From Vibrio cyclitrophicus (lineage in GTDB: Bacteria > Pseudomonadota > Gammaproteobacteria > Enterobacterales > Vibrionaceae): a stretch of 64,000 nt of DNA. A program made the translations under genes and the position numbers. The DNA lies in NCBI RefSeq assembly GCF_024347435.1, contig NZ_AP025480.1:2852001-2916000 (forward strand). The letters are read 5' to 3'. Positions within the stretch are counted from its first letter, which is position 1. Every line of letters starts with the position of its first letter. Positions 49,200 through 60,216 of the stretch are shown in pieces. A model generated the notes under the pieces. The model searched no databases and was not told where the DNA came from. It saw nothing but the letters and a program-made list of their open reading frames with translations.

Positions 49200-49694
49200 T
49201 TAGGCTTTCAACGCTCGCTCACCGCGAGCAATACCAACAACACCGCTTCTAGCGACTTCAAGCACTTCTGTTACTTCAGACAATGCCTGAATGAAGGCAT
49301 CAAGTTTCTCGCTAGTACCAGCCATTTGAACCGTGTACTGAGACGCGGTTACATCCACAATCTGTCCACGGAAAATATCTGCGGTACGTTTAACTTCAGC
49401 ACGAGCAAAACCACTCGCACGTACTTTTACCATCAATAATTCACGTTCAATGTGCTCAAGTTCAGAGACTTCTTGTACTTTCAGTACATCGATAAGCTTA
49501 TGTAGCTGTTTCTGGATCTGCTCAAGCTGCATTTCGCTTGAATTAGTGGTGACGTTCAAACGAGAAAGTGTTGGATCATCGGTCGGAGATACATTCAAAG
49601 ACTCAATGTTATAGCCACGCTGAGAAAACAGACCAACCACTCGAGAAAGTGCACCAGGTTGGTTTTCCATTAATAGTGAAATAATGTGTCTCAT
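49200..49694 (-). CDS. ilvH: Acetolactate synthase III small (regulatory) subunit
   Basis: 164-residue ACT-domain subunit giving valine feedback inhibition and full activity to IlvI. N-terminal ACT: RHIISLLMENQPGALSRVVGLFSQRGYNIESL. It starts two bases after the ilvI stop codon (TAA-T-ATG), so it is coupled. Confidence 0.97.
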   Translation of the reverse strand: MRHIISLLMENQPGALSRVVGLFSQRGYNIESLNVSPTDDPTLSRLNVTTNSSEMQLEQIQKQLHKLIDVLKVQEVSELEHIERELLMVKVRASGFARAEVKRTADIFRGQIVDVTASQYTVQMAGTSEKLDAFIQALSEVTEVLEVARSGVVGIARGERALKA

Positions 49695-49695
49695 A

Positions 49696-51435
49696 TTATG
49701 TTCTCTCCGTTTTACTTAGCCACATGTTGTCCATACCCTCGCCTTTGATCTGCATTGGGTATACGTGCTCGGTGTCATCCACACTGATATCGACAAATAC
49801 CAAACGGTCTTTCATCGCTAGTGCTTTTTCCAAACCTGATTCCAGTTCATCCGGAGATGAAATACGCATACCAACATGGCCATAAGCCTCGGCAATTGCA
49901 GCGAAATCAGGAACAGAGTCCATATATGAATTAGAGTAACGACCTTGATAAACAATGTCTTGCCACTGTTTTACCATGCCTAAGAAACGGTTGTTAAGGT
50001 TAATAATCTTAACTGGAATATTGTATTGCAGTGCAGTCGACAGCTCTTGGATATTCATTTGAATACTGCCGTCACCAGTTACTACAACCACCTCTTCATC
50101 TGGTTTAGCAAACTTAACGCCCATACCTGCAGGTAGACCAAAACCCATCGTGCCTAGACCACCGGAGTTAATCCAACGGCGTGGCTTGTTAAACGGGTAA
50201 TACAAAGCAGCAAACATTTGGTGTTGGCCTACATCAGAAGCAACATAAGCATCGCCATTGGTTACTTTATGCAGTGTTTCAATAACTTGTTGTGGCTTAA
50301 TTCTCTCAGATGATTTTTCATAAGCTAAACAGTCGCGTTCTTGCCACTGTTTAATTTCACTCCACCAGCTTTCCATCGCTTGCGCATCGTTACTTCCACC
50401 TTGTTCAACAAGCAGGTTGACCATGCTCTCTAGAACTTTCTCCGCTGAGCCTACAATCGGTAGGTCCACTTTCACGTTCTTAGAGATAGAAGATGGATCG
50501 ATATCAATGTGCATGATCTTCGCATCAGGGCAGTACTTATCCAGGTTATTGGTCGTTCGATCATCGAAACGCACGCCAATACCAAAGATCAAATCTGCGT
50601 TGTGCATTGCCATGTTGGCTTCATACAAACCGTGCATGCCCAACATACCCAAAGAGTTTTTATGGGTGCCCGGAAAAGCGCCAAGCCCCATTAGGGTGCT
50701 AACCACGGGTAAATTCAATGCCTCTGCTAATGTTAACAGTGGCTTATCAGCCTCAGAAATAACCGCACCACCACCGACATAAAGTACTGGCTTCTTCGCT
50801 TCAAGGAGTGCTTTTAATGCTTTCTTGATTTGGCCTTTATGACCCGTAACCGTTGGGTTATACGAACGCATCTTCAGCGTTTCTGGGTATTCATAAGGAA
50901 GCTTGATTTGTGGGTTTAAAATGTCTTTAGGCAGATCAATAACCACAGGACCAGGACGTCCTGTCGTTGAAATATAGAATGCTTTTTTAACGACTTCAGG
51001 GATATCTTCCGCTTTCTTCACGAGGAAGCTGTGCTTAACGATCGGACGGGATACGCCCACGATGTCACACTCTTGAAAGGCGTCGTTACCAATAAGGTTA
51101 TTTGGTACGTTACCAGAAATAACAATCATTGGGATTGAGTCCATGTAGGCTGTTGCGATACCAGTAACGGTATTGGTTGCGCCTGGACCAGAACATACCA
51201 GTACTACACCAGGTTTACCGGTAGAACGAGTATAGCCATCGGCCATATGGGTCGCGGCTTGTTCGTGTCTTACTAATACGTGTTTAATTTCAGCAGTTTT
51301 AGCATGCAGTGCATCATAGATATCAAGTACAGAACCACCTGGGTAACCAAAGATTTGTTCTACACCCTCTTCAATTAGAGACTGCACCACCATCTCAGCG
51401 CCGGATAACATTGCTGTTTCAGGTTTTGTTGTCAT
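49696..51435 (-). CDS. ilvI: Acetolactate synthase III large subunit
   Basis: 579-residue ThDP enzyme for the first common step of branched-chain amino acid synthesis. It has [15 protein letters not shown] with the catalytic Glu nearby ([14 protein letters not shown]), and the ThDP signature [12 protein letters not shown]. The frame opens to 51459, but ATG 51435 has GAGGAGAG six bases upstream. Operon ilvIH, near leuO and leuA of the same pathway. Confidence 0.96.
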   Translation of the reverse strand: MTTKPETAMLSGAEMVVQSLIEEGVEQIFGYPGGSVLDIYDALHAKTAEIKHVLVRHEQAATHMADGYTRSTGKPGVVLVCSGPGATNTVTGIATAYMDSIPMIVISGNVPNNLIGNDAFQECDIVGVSRPIVKHSFLVKKAEDIPEVVKKAFYISTTGRPGPVVIDLPKDILNPQIKLPYEYPETLKMRSYNPTVTGHKGQIKKALKALLEAKKPVLYVGGGAVISEADKPLLTLAEALNLPVVSTLMGLGAFPGTHKNSLGMLGMHGLYEANMAMHNADLIFGIGVRFDDRTTNNLDKYCPDAKIMHIDIDPSSISKNVKVDLPIVGSAEKVLESMVNLLVEQGGSNDAQAMESWWSEIKQWQERDCLAYEKSSERIKPQQVIETLHKVTNGDAYVASDVGQHQMFAALYYPFNKPRRWINSGGLGTMGFGLPAGMGVKFAKPDEEVVVVTGDGSIQMNIQELSTALQYNIPVKIINLNNRFLGMVKQWQDIVYQGRYSNSYMDSVPDFAAIAEAYGHVGMRISSPDELESGLEKALAMKDRLVFVDISVDDTEHVYPMQIKGEGMDNMWLSKTERT

Positions 51436-51821
51436 ATTGCTCTCCTCATCAGTTTCCAATCATATTTGGTGAACATGTTGGGCTGATTTTTCATAGTCTA
51501 GGGCTTATTCGTAGCCTAATTCGAAATACTTCCACTTTTTCGGCTATGGCTGTCTGTAGTGATAACAACAAACAGTAATACGAAACAACTTTAACGCTTT
51601 ATTATCATCTGGTCTAACACCTGTTATCTGACAATCGTGGTAAAAAACCAACTATCAGCTCAAAGCATTAAATAAAACCTAAACTAAGCCCATTAAATAG
51701 CTATAACAACTAGATTGACCAACAAAAAAAGCACTTAATATTTAAATGAATCGCTATTTATCTATAAATAACAGCTTAATCAGTGTGCGCTTTCGCACAT
51801 TGTGTTGGATCGCTAGACACA
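51436..51821. promoter_or_regulatory. ilvIH upstream region
   Basis: About 385 AT-rich bases between the fadD terminator and ilvI. No leader peptide rich in Leu/Val/Ile codons is seen, unlike leuA, which fits Lrp-type control known for ilvIH elsewhere (inference). A small hairpin, TGTGCG-4-CGCACA (51783-51798), lies at the far end. Confidence 0.5.
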
Positions 51822-51866
51822 AAAAATCCCCCTAAAAATGCAATCACATTCGTAGGGGGATTTTTG
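51819..51866 (-). terminator. Terminator after the acyl-CoA ligase gene
   Basis: AAAAATCCCCCTA (51822-51834) pairs with TAGGGGGATTTTT (51853-51865) across an 18-base loop. The T-tract lies on the minus strand. It ends 30 bases past the ligase stop. Confidence 0.83.
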
Positions 51867-51895
51867 AACAACTGAAAATTTATTTAAGCAGAAAA

Positions 51896-53704
51896 CTACT
51901 TATCTTTAGGCTTTTCATTGTACATTTCTTCGATTTCGTCTTGATACTTATCGTTGATAACTTTACGACGCAATTTCTGAGTCGGTGTCAGTTCACCATC
52001 ATCCATAGAAAATGCTTTTGGCAGCAGTTTGAATTTCTTTACTTGCTCAAACTTAGCCAGTTCTTGCTGTAGGTTATTCACACGTTTCTCTAGCATCTCG
52101 ATAATTTGATGATGCTTAACAAGCTCAACGCGGTCATGATATTTGATATTAAGCTCTTTGGCATACTCTTCTAGAGAGTCATAACAAGGAACAATCAGAG
52201 CTGAAACGAATTTGCGTGTATCAGCGATAACGGCTATCTGTTCGATAAAATGATCTTTACCAATCGCGCCTTCAACCACTTGTGGGGCAATGTACTTACC
52301 GCCAGAGGTCTTCATCAATTCTTTGATACGATCAGTAATGAACAGGTTACCATTTTCATCAAAATGACCCGCATCGCCGGTTTTCAGGAAGCCATGCTCG
52401 TCAAACGTGTTAGCGGTCTCTTCTGGCATCTTATAATAACCACGCATCACCATTGGACCACGAACTAGGATCTCATCCTTCGCACCAATTTTTACTTCTG
52501 CGCCTGGCATCGACATACCAATAGAGTCAGGATTGAAACAACGGTCATCCCAGCACGATACTGTCGCTGTGGTTTCTGTCATGCCGTAGCCAAGTTTTAC
52601 GTTGATTCCGATAGCATGGAAGAAGCGACCAATGGTTTCATCAAGCTTCGCGCCACCACATGGCATGAAGTTGATATTACCGCCCAGCAGAGCTCTCAAT
52701 TTAGATAGCACAAGTTTATCGGCTAAAGCATGACTCTTCTTCAGCATAAACGATGGAGTACGACCCTCTTGGTGACAAACAGAAAGCTTTGCTCCCATGT
52801 TCACCGCCCAAGTAAACAGCACCTTACGGATAAACGGTGCTTTTGATACCTTCTCGTGAATCGCTGAGAAAATCTTCTCGTAGAAACGTGGAACTGCACA
52901 CATTACTGTCGGTTTCACATCGCTTAGAGCATCACGCACTTGCATCGTGTCTTGTAGGTAACAGTTGGTTGCACCTTTATAGAGGGCATAGAAAGTCCAA
53001 GCGCGCTCAAACACATGTGACAAAGGTAAGAAACACAGTGATACGTCATCTTTAGTCAAGCTGAGACGTTCATCGTGACCTTTTAATTGATAGCCAATAT
53101 TGGTGTAATCAAGCATCACACCTTTTGGTTGGCCTGTCGTGCCAGAGGTATAAATAAGGGTCAGTAAGTCATCCATGCTTGCATCAGCCAAACGAACGTC
53201 AAGTTCAACTTGTTGAGCTTCAACACCACGTGCCATGAAATCTTGCCACGATACGGCAAAGCTGTGTTCTTGAATGTTGATATCATTAGACATCGCCACA
53301 ACAACTTCCAGCTGTTCGCACTCTTCAAAGAGGCTAACTGCAGCATCGAATTGAGCTTGCTCACCAACGAATAAGATCTTCACATCCGCATTTTGGATAA
53401 TGTAAGAAGACTGCGCAGCAGTATTAGTTGGATAAATCGGCACAGTGACAAGACGAGCCTGCAAAGATGCGAAATCTGCCACAGTCCACTGAGGCATATT
53501 GTTGGAAAAGATACCGATCTTATCTTGAACTCTCAATCCTTGAGCCAATAGTGCTAATGAAAGCGTATCGATCTGCTGTCCAAACTGCTCCCAGCTAATA
53601 CCTTGCCATACATTGTCGACTTTGTGCTTCAAAGCTGTACGGTTGCCGCCTTGGGCAATTTGGTCACGAAGTCTTTTTACGATATGAAAATCTAAATTGG
53701 CCAT
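51896..53704 (-). CDS. Long-chain acyl-CoA synthetase (AMP-forming)
   Basis: 602-residue ANL-superfamily ligase activating fatty acids to acyl-CoA. AMP-binding motif [12 protein letters not shown], then GYGMTETTA and the hinge region [32 protein letters not shown]. It belongs to the FAA1/FadD15-like group rather than classic FadD by sequence character. Between leuO and ilvI, all on the minus strand but separated by terminators. Confidence 0.93.
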   Translation of the reverse strand: MANLDFHIVKRLRDQIAQGGNRTALKHKVDNVWQGISWEQFGQQIDTLSLALLAQGLRVQDKIGIFSNNMPQWTVADFASLQARLVTVPIYPTNTAAQSSYIIQNADVKILFVGEQAQFDAAVSLFEECEQLEVVVAMSNDINIQEHSFAVSWQDFMARGVEAQQVELDVRLADASMDDLLTLIYTSGTTGQPKGVMLDYTNIGYQLKGHDERLSLTKDDVSLCFLPLSHVFERAWTFYALYKGATNCYLQDTMQVRDALSDVKPTVMCAVPRFYEKIFSAIHEKVSKAPFIRKVLFTWAVNMGAKLSVCHQEGRTPSFMLKKSHALADKLVLSKLRALLGGNINFMPCGGAKLDETIGRFFHAIGINVKLGYGMTETTATVSCWDDRCFNPDSIGMSMPGAEVKIGAKDEILVRGPMVMRGYYKMPEETANTFDEHGFLKTGDAGHFDENGNLFITDRIKELMKTSGGKYIAPQVVEGAIGKDHFIEQIAVIADTRKFVSALIVPCYDSLEEYAKELNIKYHDRVELVKHHQIIEMLEKRVNNLQQELAKFEQVKKFKLLPKAFSMDDGELTPTQKLRRKVINDKYQDEIEEMYNEKPKDK

Positions 53705-53850
53705 CTCTTTACCTTTGGCTTACACCTGTAAGCTTTTTTGAGCGCACAAGTGTACCTCCGATCATAGAAAAGGCAACTGACGAAGCTCAAAGTTATAAGT
53801 AATAGTACGTCTCACGCTAAGTTTTCTATCAACAAAAATAGCAGGTACAA

Positions 53851-53886
53851 AAAAGCCCTAAGCCAGACTCCCAGCTCAGGGCTTAT
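53851..53886 (-). terminator. Terminator after leuO
   Basis: AAAGCCCT (53852-53859) pairs with AGGGCTT (53878-53884), with an inner AGC/GCT stem. The A-run at 53849-53854 gives the T-tract on the minus strand. Confidence 0.72.
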
Positions 53887-53905
53887 AAATCATAGGGATT
53901 AGTGT

Positions 53906-54865
53906 CTAGTTAAGTGCCACTACTTCGCCACAGATCATCATTAACTGATCTCGTAACCAAATGTGTCCTTTATCCTTTTCACTTGATTCGTGCCAGCTTA
54001 GGAAGCCTGAAATTGCCGCATTATCGAATGGGAAATCTAGAATCTGAAGCTGCTCTTTATTTGCTGCATGTTCTACCATCCAACGAGGTGCAATCGTCAC
54101 TAATTCAGATTGACCAACAACGTAAAGAACGTTGCTCAAGCTCGTACCTTCGTAGAAAGGCGTGCAATCTAGGTCACGGTAAGCTTGCTCAGAGAAGCTA
54201 CGTTGACCGTGAATGCGAGACAATTTTGCGTGCTTTTCATTCAACAACTCACTTGCTGAAACTTCACCATTAATTCGAGGGTGAGAAGCAGAAGCAACCA
54301 CAACCAATTCATCTTGGAAGATTTCAGTGCTTGAGAAACCTTGCTCATCAAAACGAGCGTAATCAATCACGAAGTCGATTTCTTGGTAACGCATACGCTC
54401 AGAAAGCTGACGATCGAACTCTGCATCCATATGCAGCTTAACGCTAGGTGCTTGGTCGTTGATTGTCGACATAATCTTAGGAGCAAAACGCATATCACAA
54501 GGGCTACAAATCGCAAGTTTGAACAGGCGAGAAGACGACTCTGGCGAGAACACAGAACTTGGTAGTTCGTTGCGTACTAACTGCAGTGCTTGGCGGATTG
54601 GGCCAAACAGTTGACGAGCACGTTGAGTTGGTTGAATACCACGACCTTGACGCATGAATAGTTCGTCGTTAAACATCACTTTTAGACGAGCAACAGCGTT
54701 ACTTACAGCAGGCTGAGACATGCCCAGGTTGTGAGCTGCACGTGTAATGTTTTGCTCTTGCATAACTGCATCAAATACAGTCAAAAGATTTAAGTCGACT
54801 CCACGAAGTGTGCTTTCCATTCTGTAGCTTGCAATTGCACTCATTGCGTCTTTTTTCTCTAACAT
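53906..54865 (-). CDS. leuO: LysR-family regulator LeuO
   Basis: 319-residue LysR regulator: winged HTH (DLNLLTVFDAVMQEQNITRAAHNLGMSQPAVSNAV), then a substrate-binding-like domain. N-terminal extension and neighbourhood (ilvIH on one side, leuA beyond) identify LeuO, a global regulator that antagonises H-NS and, in V. cholerae, responds to ToxR. ATG 54865 has AGAGG nine bases upstream; Met8 is an alternative. The upstream region is very AT-rich. Confidence 0.9.
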   Translation of the reverse strand: MLEKKDAMSAIASYRMESTLRGVDLNLLTVFDAVMQEQNITRAAHNLGMSQPAVSNAVARLKVMFNDELFMRQGRGIQPTQRARQLFGPIRQALQLVRNELPSSVFSPESSSRLFKLAICSPCDMRFAPKIMSTINDQAPSVKLHMDAEFDRQLSERMRYQEIDFVIDYARFDEQGFSSTEIFQDELVVVASASHPRINGEVSASELLNEKHAKLSRIHGQRSFSEQAYRDLDCTPFYEGTSLSNVLYVVGQSELVTIAPRWMVEHAANKEQLQILDFPFDNAAISGFLSWHESSEKDKGHIWLRDQLMMICGEVVALN

Positions 54866-55211
54866 TCAAGTTGCCTCTAGTCGCTTCGACAGCGTTAAAT
54901 TGGTAATGGTATGGCAATAGATAACCACTAATTCTTATATTTACCAGACCGATACTTTTCGGATTGCCATTACTATTAACCAATACATCTCGAGCTACCA
55001 ACAAGATTGATAAAGAATAATTTAATTTTACCTTAATGATTAAATAACACTTTAAAATCATGCATTTATGGAGTTATAAAAAAACATAAAATAAGACATT
55101 TATGAGTTTCATTTCGACTTATTTAGCTGTTCTATCGTTCAGTTACATTTGTTACAATTTATTGAACTCATGAATTGTTTAGCTAGTTAATTCAAAAACT
55201 CCACTTATGAA
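54866..55211. promoter_or_regulatory. AT-rich leuO upstream region
   Basis: 346 bases between leuO and the glycosyltransferase gene end (both minus strand), with long A/T runs around 55010-55200. No gene is seen. It fits an H-NS/LeuO-controlled promoter region (inference). The 96-residue frame overlapping it (54771-55061) is not credible. Confidence 0.55.
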
Positions 55212-56267
55212 TCAGGTTAACGATGCATAACTAGGAAAATCCACCTTATCCCAAAGCTGTTTACTTAAGGCATCTTGGTCAGACCAATTCCCCGCTAAAA
55301 CCCACTCAACGAGTGCACTTGCCACGTCGGGATAGGTCACTATTTCTGCCTGTTTTTCATTGAGCCAGCTACGTAAAATAGCCGCATCTAAAAAGCTCAT
55401 CGTTTGTGCCAACCCCAGGGCTTCTAGCGTGGCGACATTGCTCTGTTGTTCGAACTGCCCATCAAGCGGTTTGAGAAGCAACTTTTTACCCAAAGTTAAG
55501 GCTTCTGATGGCAATTCGAAGCCACCGTTAGCGACCACACCAGAGCACTGATTCAGGTCAAATTGGAAGCCTGCATGACTGAGTGGTTTGAACTCAATAT
55601 TTTCGACTCGACTGTGCTCAATAACATTGGGGTGATAACAGATAAAATGATGAGAAATGAACTTCATCAACAACTCCGAAATCGCCTCAAGATCTTCAAA
55701 CGGTAAATAAACCAAAGTGAAATTTTGTGGCGCTGTCGTTTGTTCATGGTGAGTCAGCGTGTGAACTATAGGAGGTAATATGGGTTGCTCAAAGTGATAC
55801 CAATGAAGACCAATAGAGTGCTCTGTTGGCGCGAAGTACTGAATCACTGAGTGTTCAATCCAGTTTCCTCCTTCTTTAGGCACATCGTAGCGGAACGCAT
55901 TTTGGTGGCTTATGCCAATACATGGTACACCCTGTCTCTTAGCCGCCCATGCAGTCACAGGTTCAAAGTCATTAAGCACTAAGTCATAAGGCATCAAATC
56001 GATCTGGTTAATTTCACGCATAAATCGCCAGATATTATTCTTGATGAATGTTTTACCGTACTTAACCTGCCCTTGCTCACTGAAAAAAGTTAAGCCATCG
56101 CGGGTTTGATAGTTCCCAAACTCTTCCATTGAGAAGTACTTGCTCTCATCTCGTCCTGAGAATAGGAAGTCGACATCGATATTTTGTTGGCGAAAAGCCA
56201 CCGCCATTGCTCTTGCACGAGCGATATGACCATTCCCTGTACCTTGTACGCCATATAATATTTTCAT
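55212..56267 (-). CDS. Glycosyltransferase of the MJ1255/VC2487 family
   Basis: 351-residue GT-B-like protein. N-terminal Gly-rich loop MKILYGVQGTGNGHIARARAMA and a C-terminal nucleotide-sugar region with GVVANGGFELPSEALTLGKKLLLKPLDGQFEQ. The frame opens to 56312, but ATG 56267 has AAGGA seven bases upstream. Substrate is unknown. It lies 51 bases after a PAP2 phosphatase gene; the pair may act on a lipid-linked sugar (inference). Confidence 0.85.
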   Translation of the reverse strand: MKILYGVQGTGNGHIARARAMAVAFRQQNIDVDFLFSGRDESKYFSMEEFGNYQTRDGLTFFSEQGQVKYGKTFIKNNIWRFMREINQIDLMPYDLVLNDFEPVTAWAAKRQGVPCIGISHQNAFRYDVPKEGGNWIEHSVIQYFAPTEHSIGLHWYHFEQPILPPIVHTLTHHEQTTAPQNFTLVYLPFEDLEAISELLMKFISHHFICYHPNVIEHSRVENIEFKPLSHAGFQFDLNQCSGVVANGGFELPSEALTLGKKLLLKPLDGQFEQQSNVATLEALGLAQTMSFLDAAILRSWLNEKQAEIVTYPDVASALVEWVLAGNWSDQDALSKQLWDKVDFPSYASLT

Positions 56268-56318
56268 GGGTGTTCCTTTAGGTTTGAGCTTAAGCTCGGC
56301 AACGACTGACAAAAGTGA

Positions 56319-56843
56319 TTACAAAATGAAGCTGATGGCTAGGCTAGTACAAGCTATCCCCAAGACAGCGCCAATTAGCACATCCGTTAAAAAGTGCACA
56401 CCAAGCAAGATTCGCGATCCCGCAATCGCTGCAGCCCAAATCAAACTAAAGAGATACAAGCTTGGATAGAAATGTCCGATTAAGGTCGCCATAACAAAAG
56501 CAGCAGCCGAATGTCCAGATGGAAGGCTGTATTTGTCAGATGGAACGATATGGGAGTAAAGCAGTGAAGAGAACTCAGCTGGTCTGCGACGCTTGAGGGT
56601 ATTTTTGGCAAACCAGTAAATAGGTAACTCGATTGCAAAGGCAGTTAAGCCCACCAAGAGAAAATCTCGGCCAGCATTGCTATCCACCAACAGCGCGACC
56701 AGAGCAATCAAAATGTAAAGGTGTCCATCTCCAGTATGAGATATCGCTTTACTCAGCGTTGCATGTTGCCCGCTATAACGACTCTTCAAACAGAAAACAG
56801 AAAATGCCACATCCCAGCGGACAATAGGTTCGATAGTACGCAT
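56319..56843 (-). CDS. PAP2-family membrane phosphatase
   Basis: 174-residue integral membrane lipid phosphatase. The three PAP2 motifs are intact: K-x6-RP (KNTLKRRRP), PSGH (SLPSGHSAAAF) and SR-x5-H (SRILLGVHFLTD), with about five hydrophobic segments. AAGGAGAT precedes the ATG. First gene of a pair with the glycosyltransferase. Possible substrates: undecaprenyl-PP, phosphatidate or phosphatidylglycerol phosphate. Confidence 0.9.
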   Translation of the reverse strand: MRTIEPIVRWDVAFSVFCLKSRYSGQHATLSKAISHTGDGHLYILIALVALLVDSNAGRDFLLVGLTAFAIELPIYWFAKNTLKRRRPAEFSSLLYSHIVPSDKYSLPSGHSAAAFVMATLIGHFYPSLYLFSLIWAAAIAGSRILLGVHFLTDVLIGAVLGIACTSLAISFIL

Positions 56844-57035
56844 ACGATCTCCTTAACAATCCTTATTCAGTTAAGGCTCAAGTTATGCCTCACAAATGAC
56901 AGTTAAGTGACGTTTTGAATGAAGTAAAATGAAATTTGTTCTAGAGACTGTGTTGCCACTGTCCCATCCGAAAGGCCAAGGATGTACACGAAGAATCGCA
57001 CCCAGCAAGTTAACTCAGATAGACAAAGACTCAAC

Positions 57036-57068
57036 CAATAAAAAAGCGACACTAGGTCGCTTTGTTTT
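57036..57068 (-). terminator. Terminator after the RND efflux operon
   Basis: AAAGCGAC (57043-57050) pairs with GTCGCTTT (57056-57063), loop ACTAG. The A-run at 57038-57045 gives a T-tract on the minus strand. Confidence 0.8.
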
Positions 57069-57108
57069 AAATCGATTTCGCTCCTTTATAAAGGAGTCAA
57101 TACAACGT

Positions 57109-60100
57109 CTATAATTCGAGTGGCTCGTGCTTTTTCACTAAACCAAAGTCCGCCAGTATCGCGTAAGCCGCCGGAATCATAAACAGCACTAGCAAGGTCG
57201 AAGCAAAAATACCAAACACAATTGATATCACCAGCGGTTGGATAACCTGAGCCTGCAAGCTGGTTTCTGTTAGCAGTGGTAGCAAACCTGCTGCTGTGGT
57301 CATTGAAGTCAAAAATACTGCTCGGAAACGCTCGCGACTCGCTTTCACCACTGAGTCATGTACGCTATCGCCTTCATCGACGTGATGGCGAATGTATTGC
57401 ACTAACAAAATAGAATCATTGACCACGATTCCGGCCAGCGACACAAAGCCCATCATGCTTGGCATACTCAAAGCGTGCCCAAGTATCCAGTGACCAACAA
57501 CCACGCCAATAAAGGCGAGTGGAATGGCTAACATCACGACCACAGGCTCTAAGTAGCTTCGGAACTGATAGCTAAGAATCGCAAACACACCGAATAAGCC
57601 GAGTAAGAACCCTTTACCCATTGATGCTCCTGTCTTAGCGGCATCTTTGGCTTCACCTTCAAAATCAAAGCGCAAGCCTGGGTATTTTTGAATGAGCTTG
57701 GCTGCTTCTTCTTTTTGGAACTGAGCCAAAATCGCCGACGAGCTCGCCTTCTTATTATCAATATCACCAAAGATGCTGATAGTTCTCAGTCCATCAATAC
57801 GCTGAATTCGCACGTAGTTACGTTGGAAATCTAATGTCGCCAACGTTGCTAACGGGATCTGACTGCCGTCGGCGGTAATGATCGGGAAGTTAGCCAGCTG
57901 CTGTATGTCGCCCGCTTGTTCCTTATCAAGACGCACCTCTATCGAGATATTCTCAACACCGATTTGAATCTCATCCGCCGTTTGCCCGAAGAATGCAGCA
58001 CGCAACTGAGAAGCAATCATCTGCCCATTCACATTGTAGGTTTCGGCTCCTGGGCGCAGCTTCACTAAGATCTCCTCTTTACCCATGCGCATGTCATCTA
58101 GAACACCATGCACGCCATCAAACTGATTGAGGTATTCCTGAATATCCAAAGAAGCCGATTTCAACGCTGCAAGATCATCATGTTTAGCGCGGATCTCAAT
58201 AGCACGACCGCCAGGCCCCATGGTGGGTTGTTTAAAAACTAACGAGATAGGATCTGCCAAGTCACCGATATCTTCTCGCCATGCATCAATGAAATCATCG
58301 ATCACCGTGTTTCGACTTTCTGCACCACGCAGATCTAAACGGACAGTCGCGAGATGCGGTCCAGATTCGCTGGCATCAGCATTAGCATTAAATTGGCTCG
58401 TGATGTGTTCCACCAACTCATTGCCCTCTTCGACCTCTTCACTCCACCGCACGTTCAAACGCTCAGCAGACGCGACTATTTTATCGACGACTCTCTCGGT
58501 TTGAGACAATGACGCCCCCGGCGGAAGAATGATACGCGCTTCAGCAATGTCTCCATCCAACTCGGGAAAAGGTTGGAACTTAACAGCACCACCCGCAATC
58601 AAGGCAATAGAAAGCAACAACAGTGTCAGTACTCCGCCCATAAATGCATAGCGGAACGTCACGACCTTCTCGACCATGTTCATCAAAGTTGTATTGCGGA
58701 AGTTCTCAAATTTTTCAAGCAACACCACTTTGAAGCGCAGCGCTGGCTTATCATTTTTTTCTTTGTGTAATGAATGAGATAAGTGATTGGGTAAAATAAG
58801 AAACGCTTCGATTAAACTCAGAGACAACACCAAGATAAGTACCTGAGGCACCGCTTTAAGCACCGCGCCCATTTCCCCATCAAGGAATAGTAAGCTACCG
58901 AAAATACACACCGTGGTTAAAAAAGAAGATAACACCCCGGGGAGCACTTTCTTAACACCGTTGTACACCGCATCATCAACGTTTTGCCCCCTATCTAAAT
59001 GGGAGGCTATCGATTCGGCAATCACGATGGCGTCATCCATCATAATACCAATCGCCATTAATAAGCCGACCAGTGACATGATGTTGATCGATAGGCCAAG
59101 GTTCGCCATTAAGAACAAGCCACCAAGGAAGGCTACGGGCAAACCTGCCGCAACCCAGAATGAATATCGCAAACTGAAGAACAACCACATAGTAGCAAAC
59201 ACCAGCACAATACCTTGCCAGCCGTTGCGTACCATCATGGTTAGACGATCCCAAAGTACCGATGATAGATCATTGGTCATTTGTAGCGTCACGCCATCGG
59301 GTGCAATCGTGCTTTGATCTTCCACGAATCGAGTAACGTTCTCTTTGATTCGTAGCGCATCATCTTCTTTGTTTTTACTGATCTTCAATAGCGCAGAAGG
59401 CTTACCATCAAACAGAACCTTCTGTTCATCCAGTTCAAAGCGATCGGTGATCTTGGCAATATCCCTCAAACGGATCACTGAACCATTCGGCGCAGAACCC
59501 ACCACGATACTCTCTAATTCAACCGGAGTGATGCGTCTCTCATCAAAACGAATCAGGAAGTTTTTGTCTGGCGTTTCAACATTGCCGCTCGGTAGCTTTA
59601 CATTCTGACGACCGATTTGGTCCGCAATATCACCGACACTCAAACCTAACTGACGAATGGCTTGGGTATCCAGTTCCACACGATATTGGTGATCCGAGAA
59701 TCCACTGACTTCGACCAATGAAACGTCGTAATCGAGCTTCATGGTACGTTTTAAGTCTTCCGCATAGGCCTTAAGTTCCGGCCATGACGTTTCTGCTGTA
59801 ATCGCGATATCAACAACCGGTTCATTCCAATCCAGCTCTTGAACAACCGGAGATTCAATCTCGCTCGGAAAATCATTGATCGAATTGATCTGAGTTTGCA
59901 CGTCCACCAGCATTCGACCGATGTCTGCTTTCTCATTGAGCTTCAGAATTAAACGCGCGCTGCCTTCAATCGCCTCACACTGAGTTTCTTCAATGTTGGC
60001 TAGGCCATCAACAGCATCTTCCATTCGTACACATAAGCTCTCTTCCACTTCTTGTGGGGAAGCTCCGGGATAAACAATGGCCGCCATGATGTAAGGTGGG

Positions 60101-60216
60101 TCGTAGGCAGGGAAAGTCTCACGCTTAATGGTTGATAATGAGGTTAAGCCCATAATCAACAACCCAAGCATCAACAGGTTCGCTGCTGTTGGGTGCCTAG
60201 AGAAAAACTTGATCAT
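57109..60216 (-). CDS. RND-family efflux permease
   Basis: 1035-residue inner membrane proton antiporter. It has 12 predicted helices in two repeated halves with two large periplasmic loops. Paired aspartates lie in TM4 (GIMMDDAIVIAES), the proton-relay hallmark. Its ATG overlaps the adaptor stop by four bases. Substrate is unknown. No outer membrane factor gene is in the operon, so TolC (11552-12880) is the likely third component. Confidence 0.93.
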   Translation of the reverse strand: MIKFFSRHPTAANLLMLGLLIMGLTSLSTIKRETFPAYDPPYIMAAIVYPGASPQEVEESLCVRMEDAVDGLANIEETQCEAIEGSARLILKLNEKADIGRMLVDVQTQINSINDFPSEIESPVVQELDWNEPVVDIAITAETSWPELKAYAEDLKRTMKLDYDVSLVEVSGFSDHQYRVELDTQAIRQLGLSVGDIADQIGRQNVKLPSGNVETPDKNFLIRFDERRITPVELESIVVGSAPNGSVIRLRDIAKITDRFELDEQKVLFDGKPSALLKISKNKEDDALRIKENVTRFVEDQSTIAPDGVTLQMTNDLSSVLWDRLTMMVRNGWQGIVLVFATMWLFFSLRYSFWVAAGLPVAFLGGLFLMANLGLSINIMSLVGLLMAIGIMMDDAIVIAESIASHLDRGQNVDDAVYNGVKKVLPGVLSSFLTTVCIFGSLLFLDGEMGAVLKAVPQVLILVLSLSLIEAFLILPNHLSHSLHKEKNDKPALRFKVVLLEKFENFRNTTLMNMVEKVVTFRYAFMGGVLTLLLLSIALIAGGAVKFQPFPELDGDIAEARIILPPGASLSQTERVVDKIVASAERLNVRWSEEVEEGNELVEHITSQFNANADASESGPHLATVRLDLRGAESRNTVIDDFIDAWREDIGDLADPISLVFKQPTMGPGGRAIEIRAKHDDLAALKSASLDIQEYLNQFDGVHGVLDDMRMGKEEILVKLRPGAETYNVNGQMIASQLRAAFFGQTADEIQIGVENISIEVRLDKEQAGDIQQLANFPIITADGSQIPLATLATLDFQRNYVRIQRIDGLRTISIFGDIDNKKASSSAILAQFQKEEAAKLIQKYPGLRFDFEGEAKDAAKTGASMGKGFLLGLFGVFAILSYQFRSYLEPVVVMLAIPLAFIGVVVGHWILGHALSMPSMMGFVSLAGIVVNDSILLVQYIRHHVDEGDSVHDSVVKASRERFRAVFLTSMTTAAGLLPLLTETSLQAQVIQPLVISIVFGIFASTLLVLFMIPAAYAILADFGLVKKHEPLEL

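Noticed and set aside
54771..55061. 96-residue minus-strand frame overlapping the leuO start
   Set aside because: It overlaps leuO's first codons in another frame and consists of AT-rich regulatory sequence.
56929..57114. 61-residue plus-strand frame between PAP2 and RND genes
   Set aside because: It reads through the RND operon terminator and has no ribosome site or hydrophobic/coil pattern.
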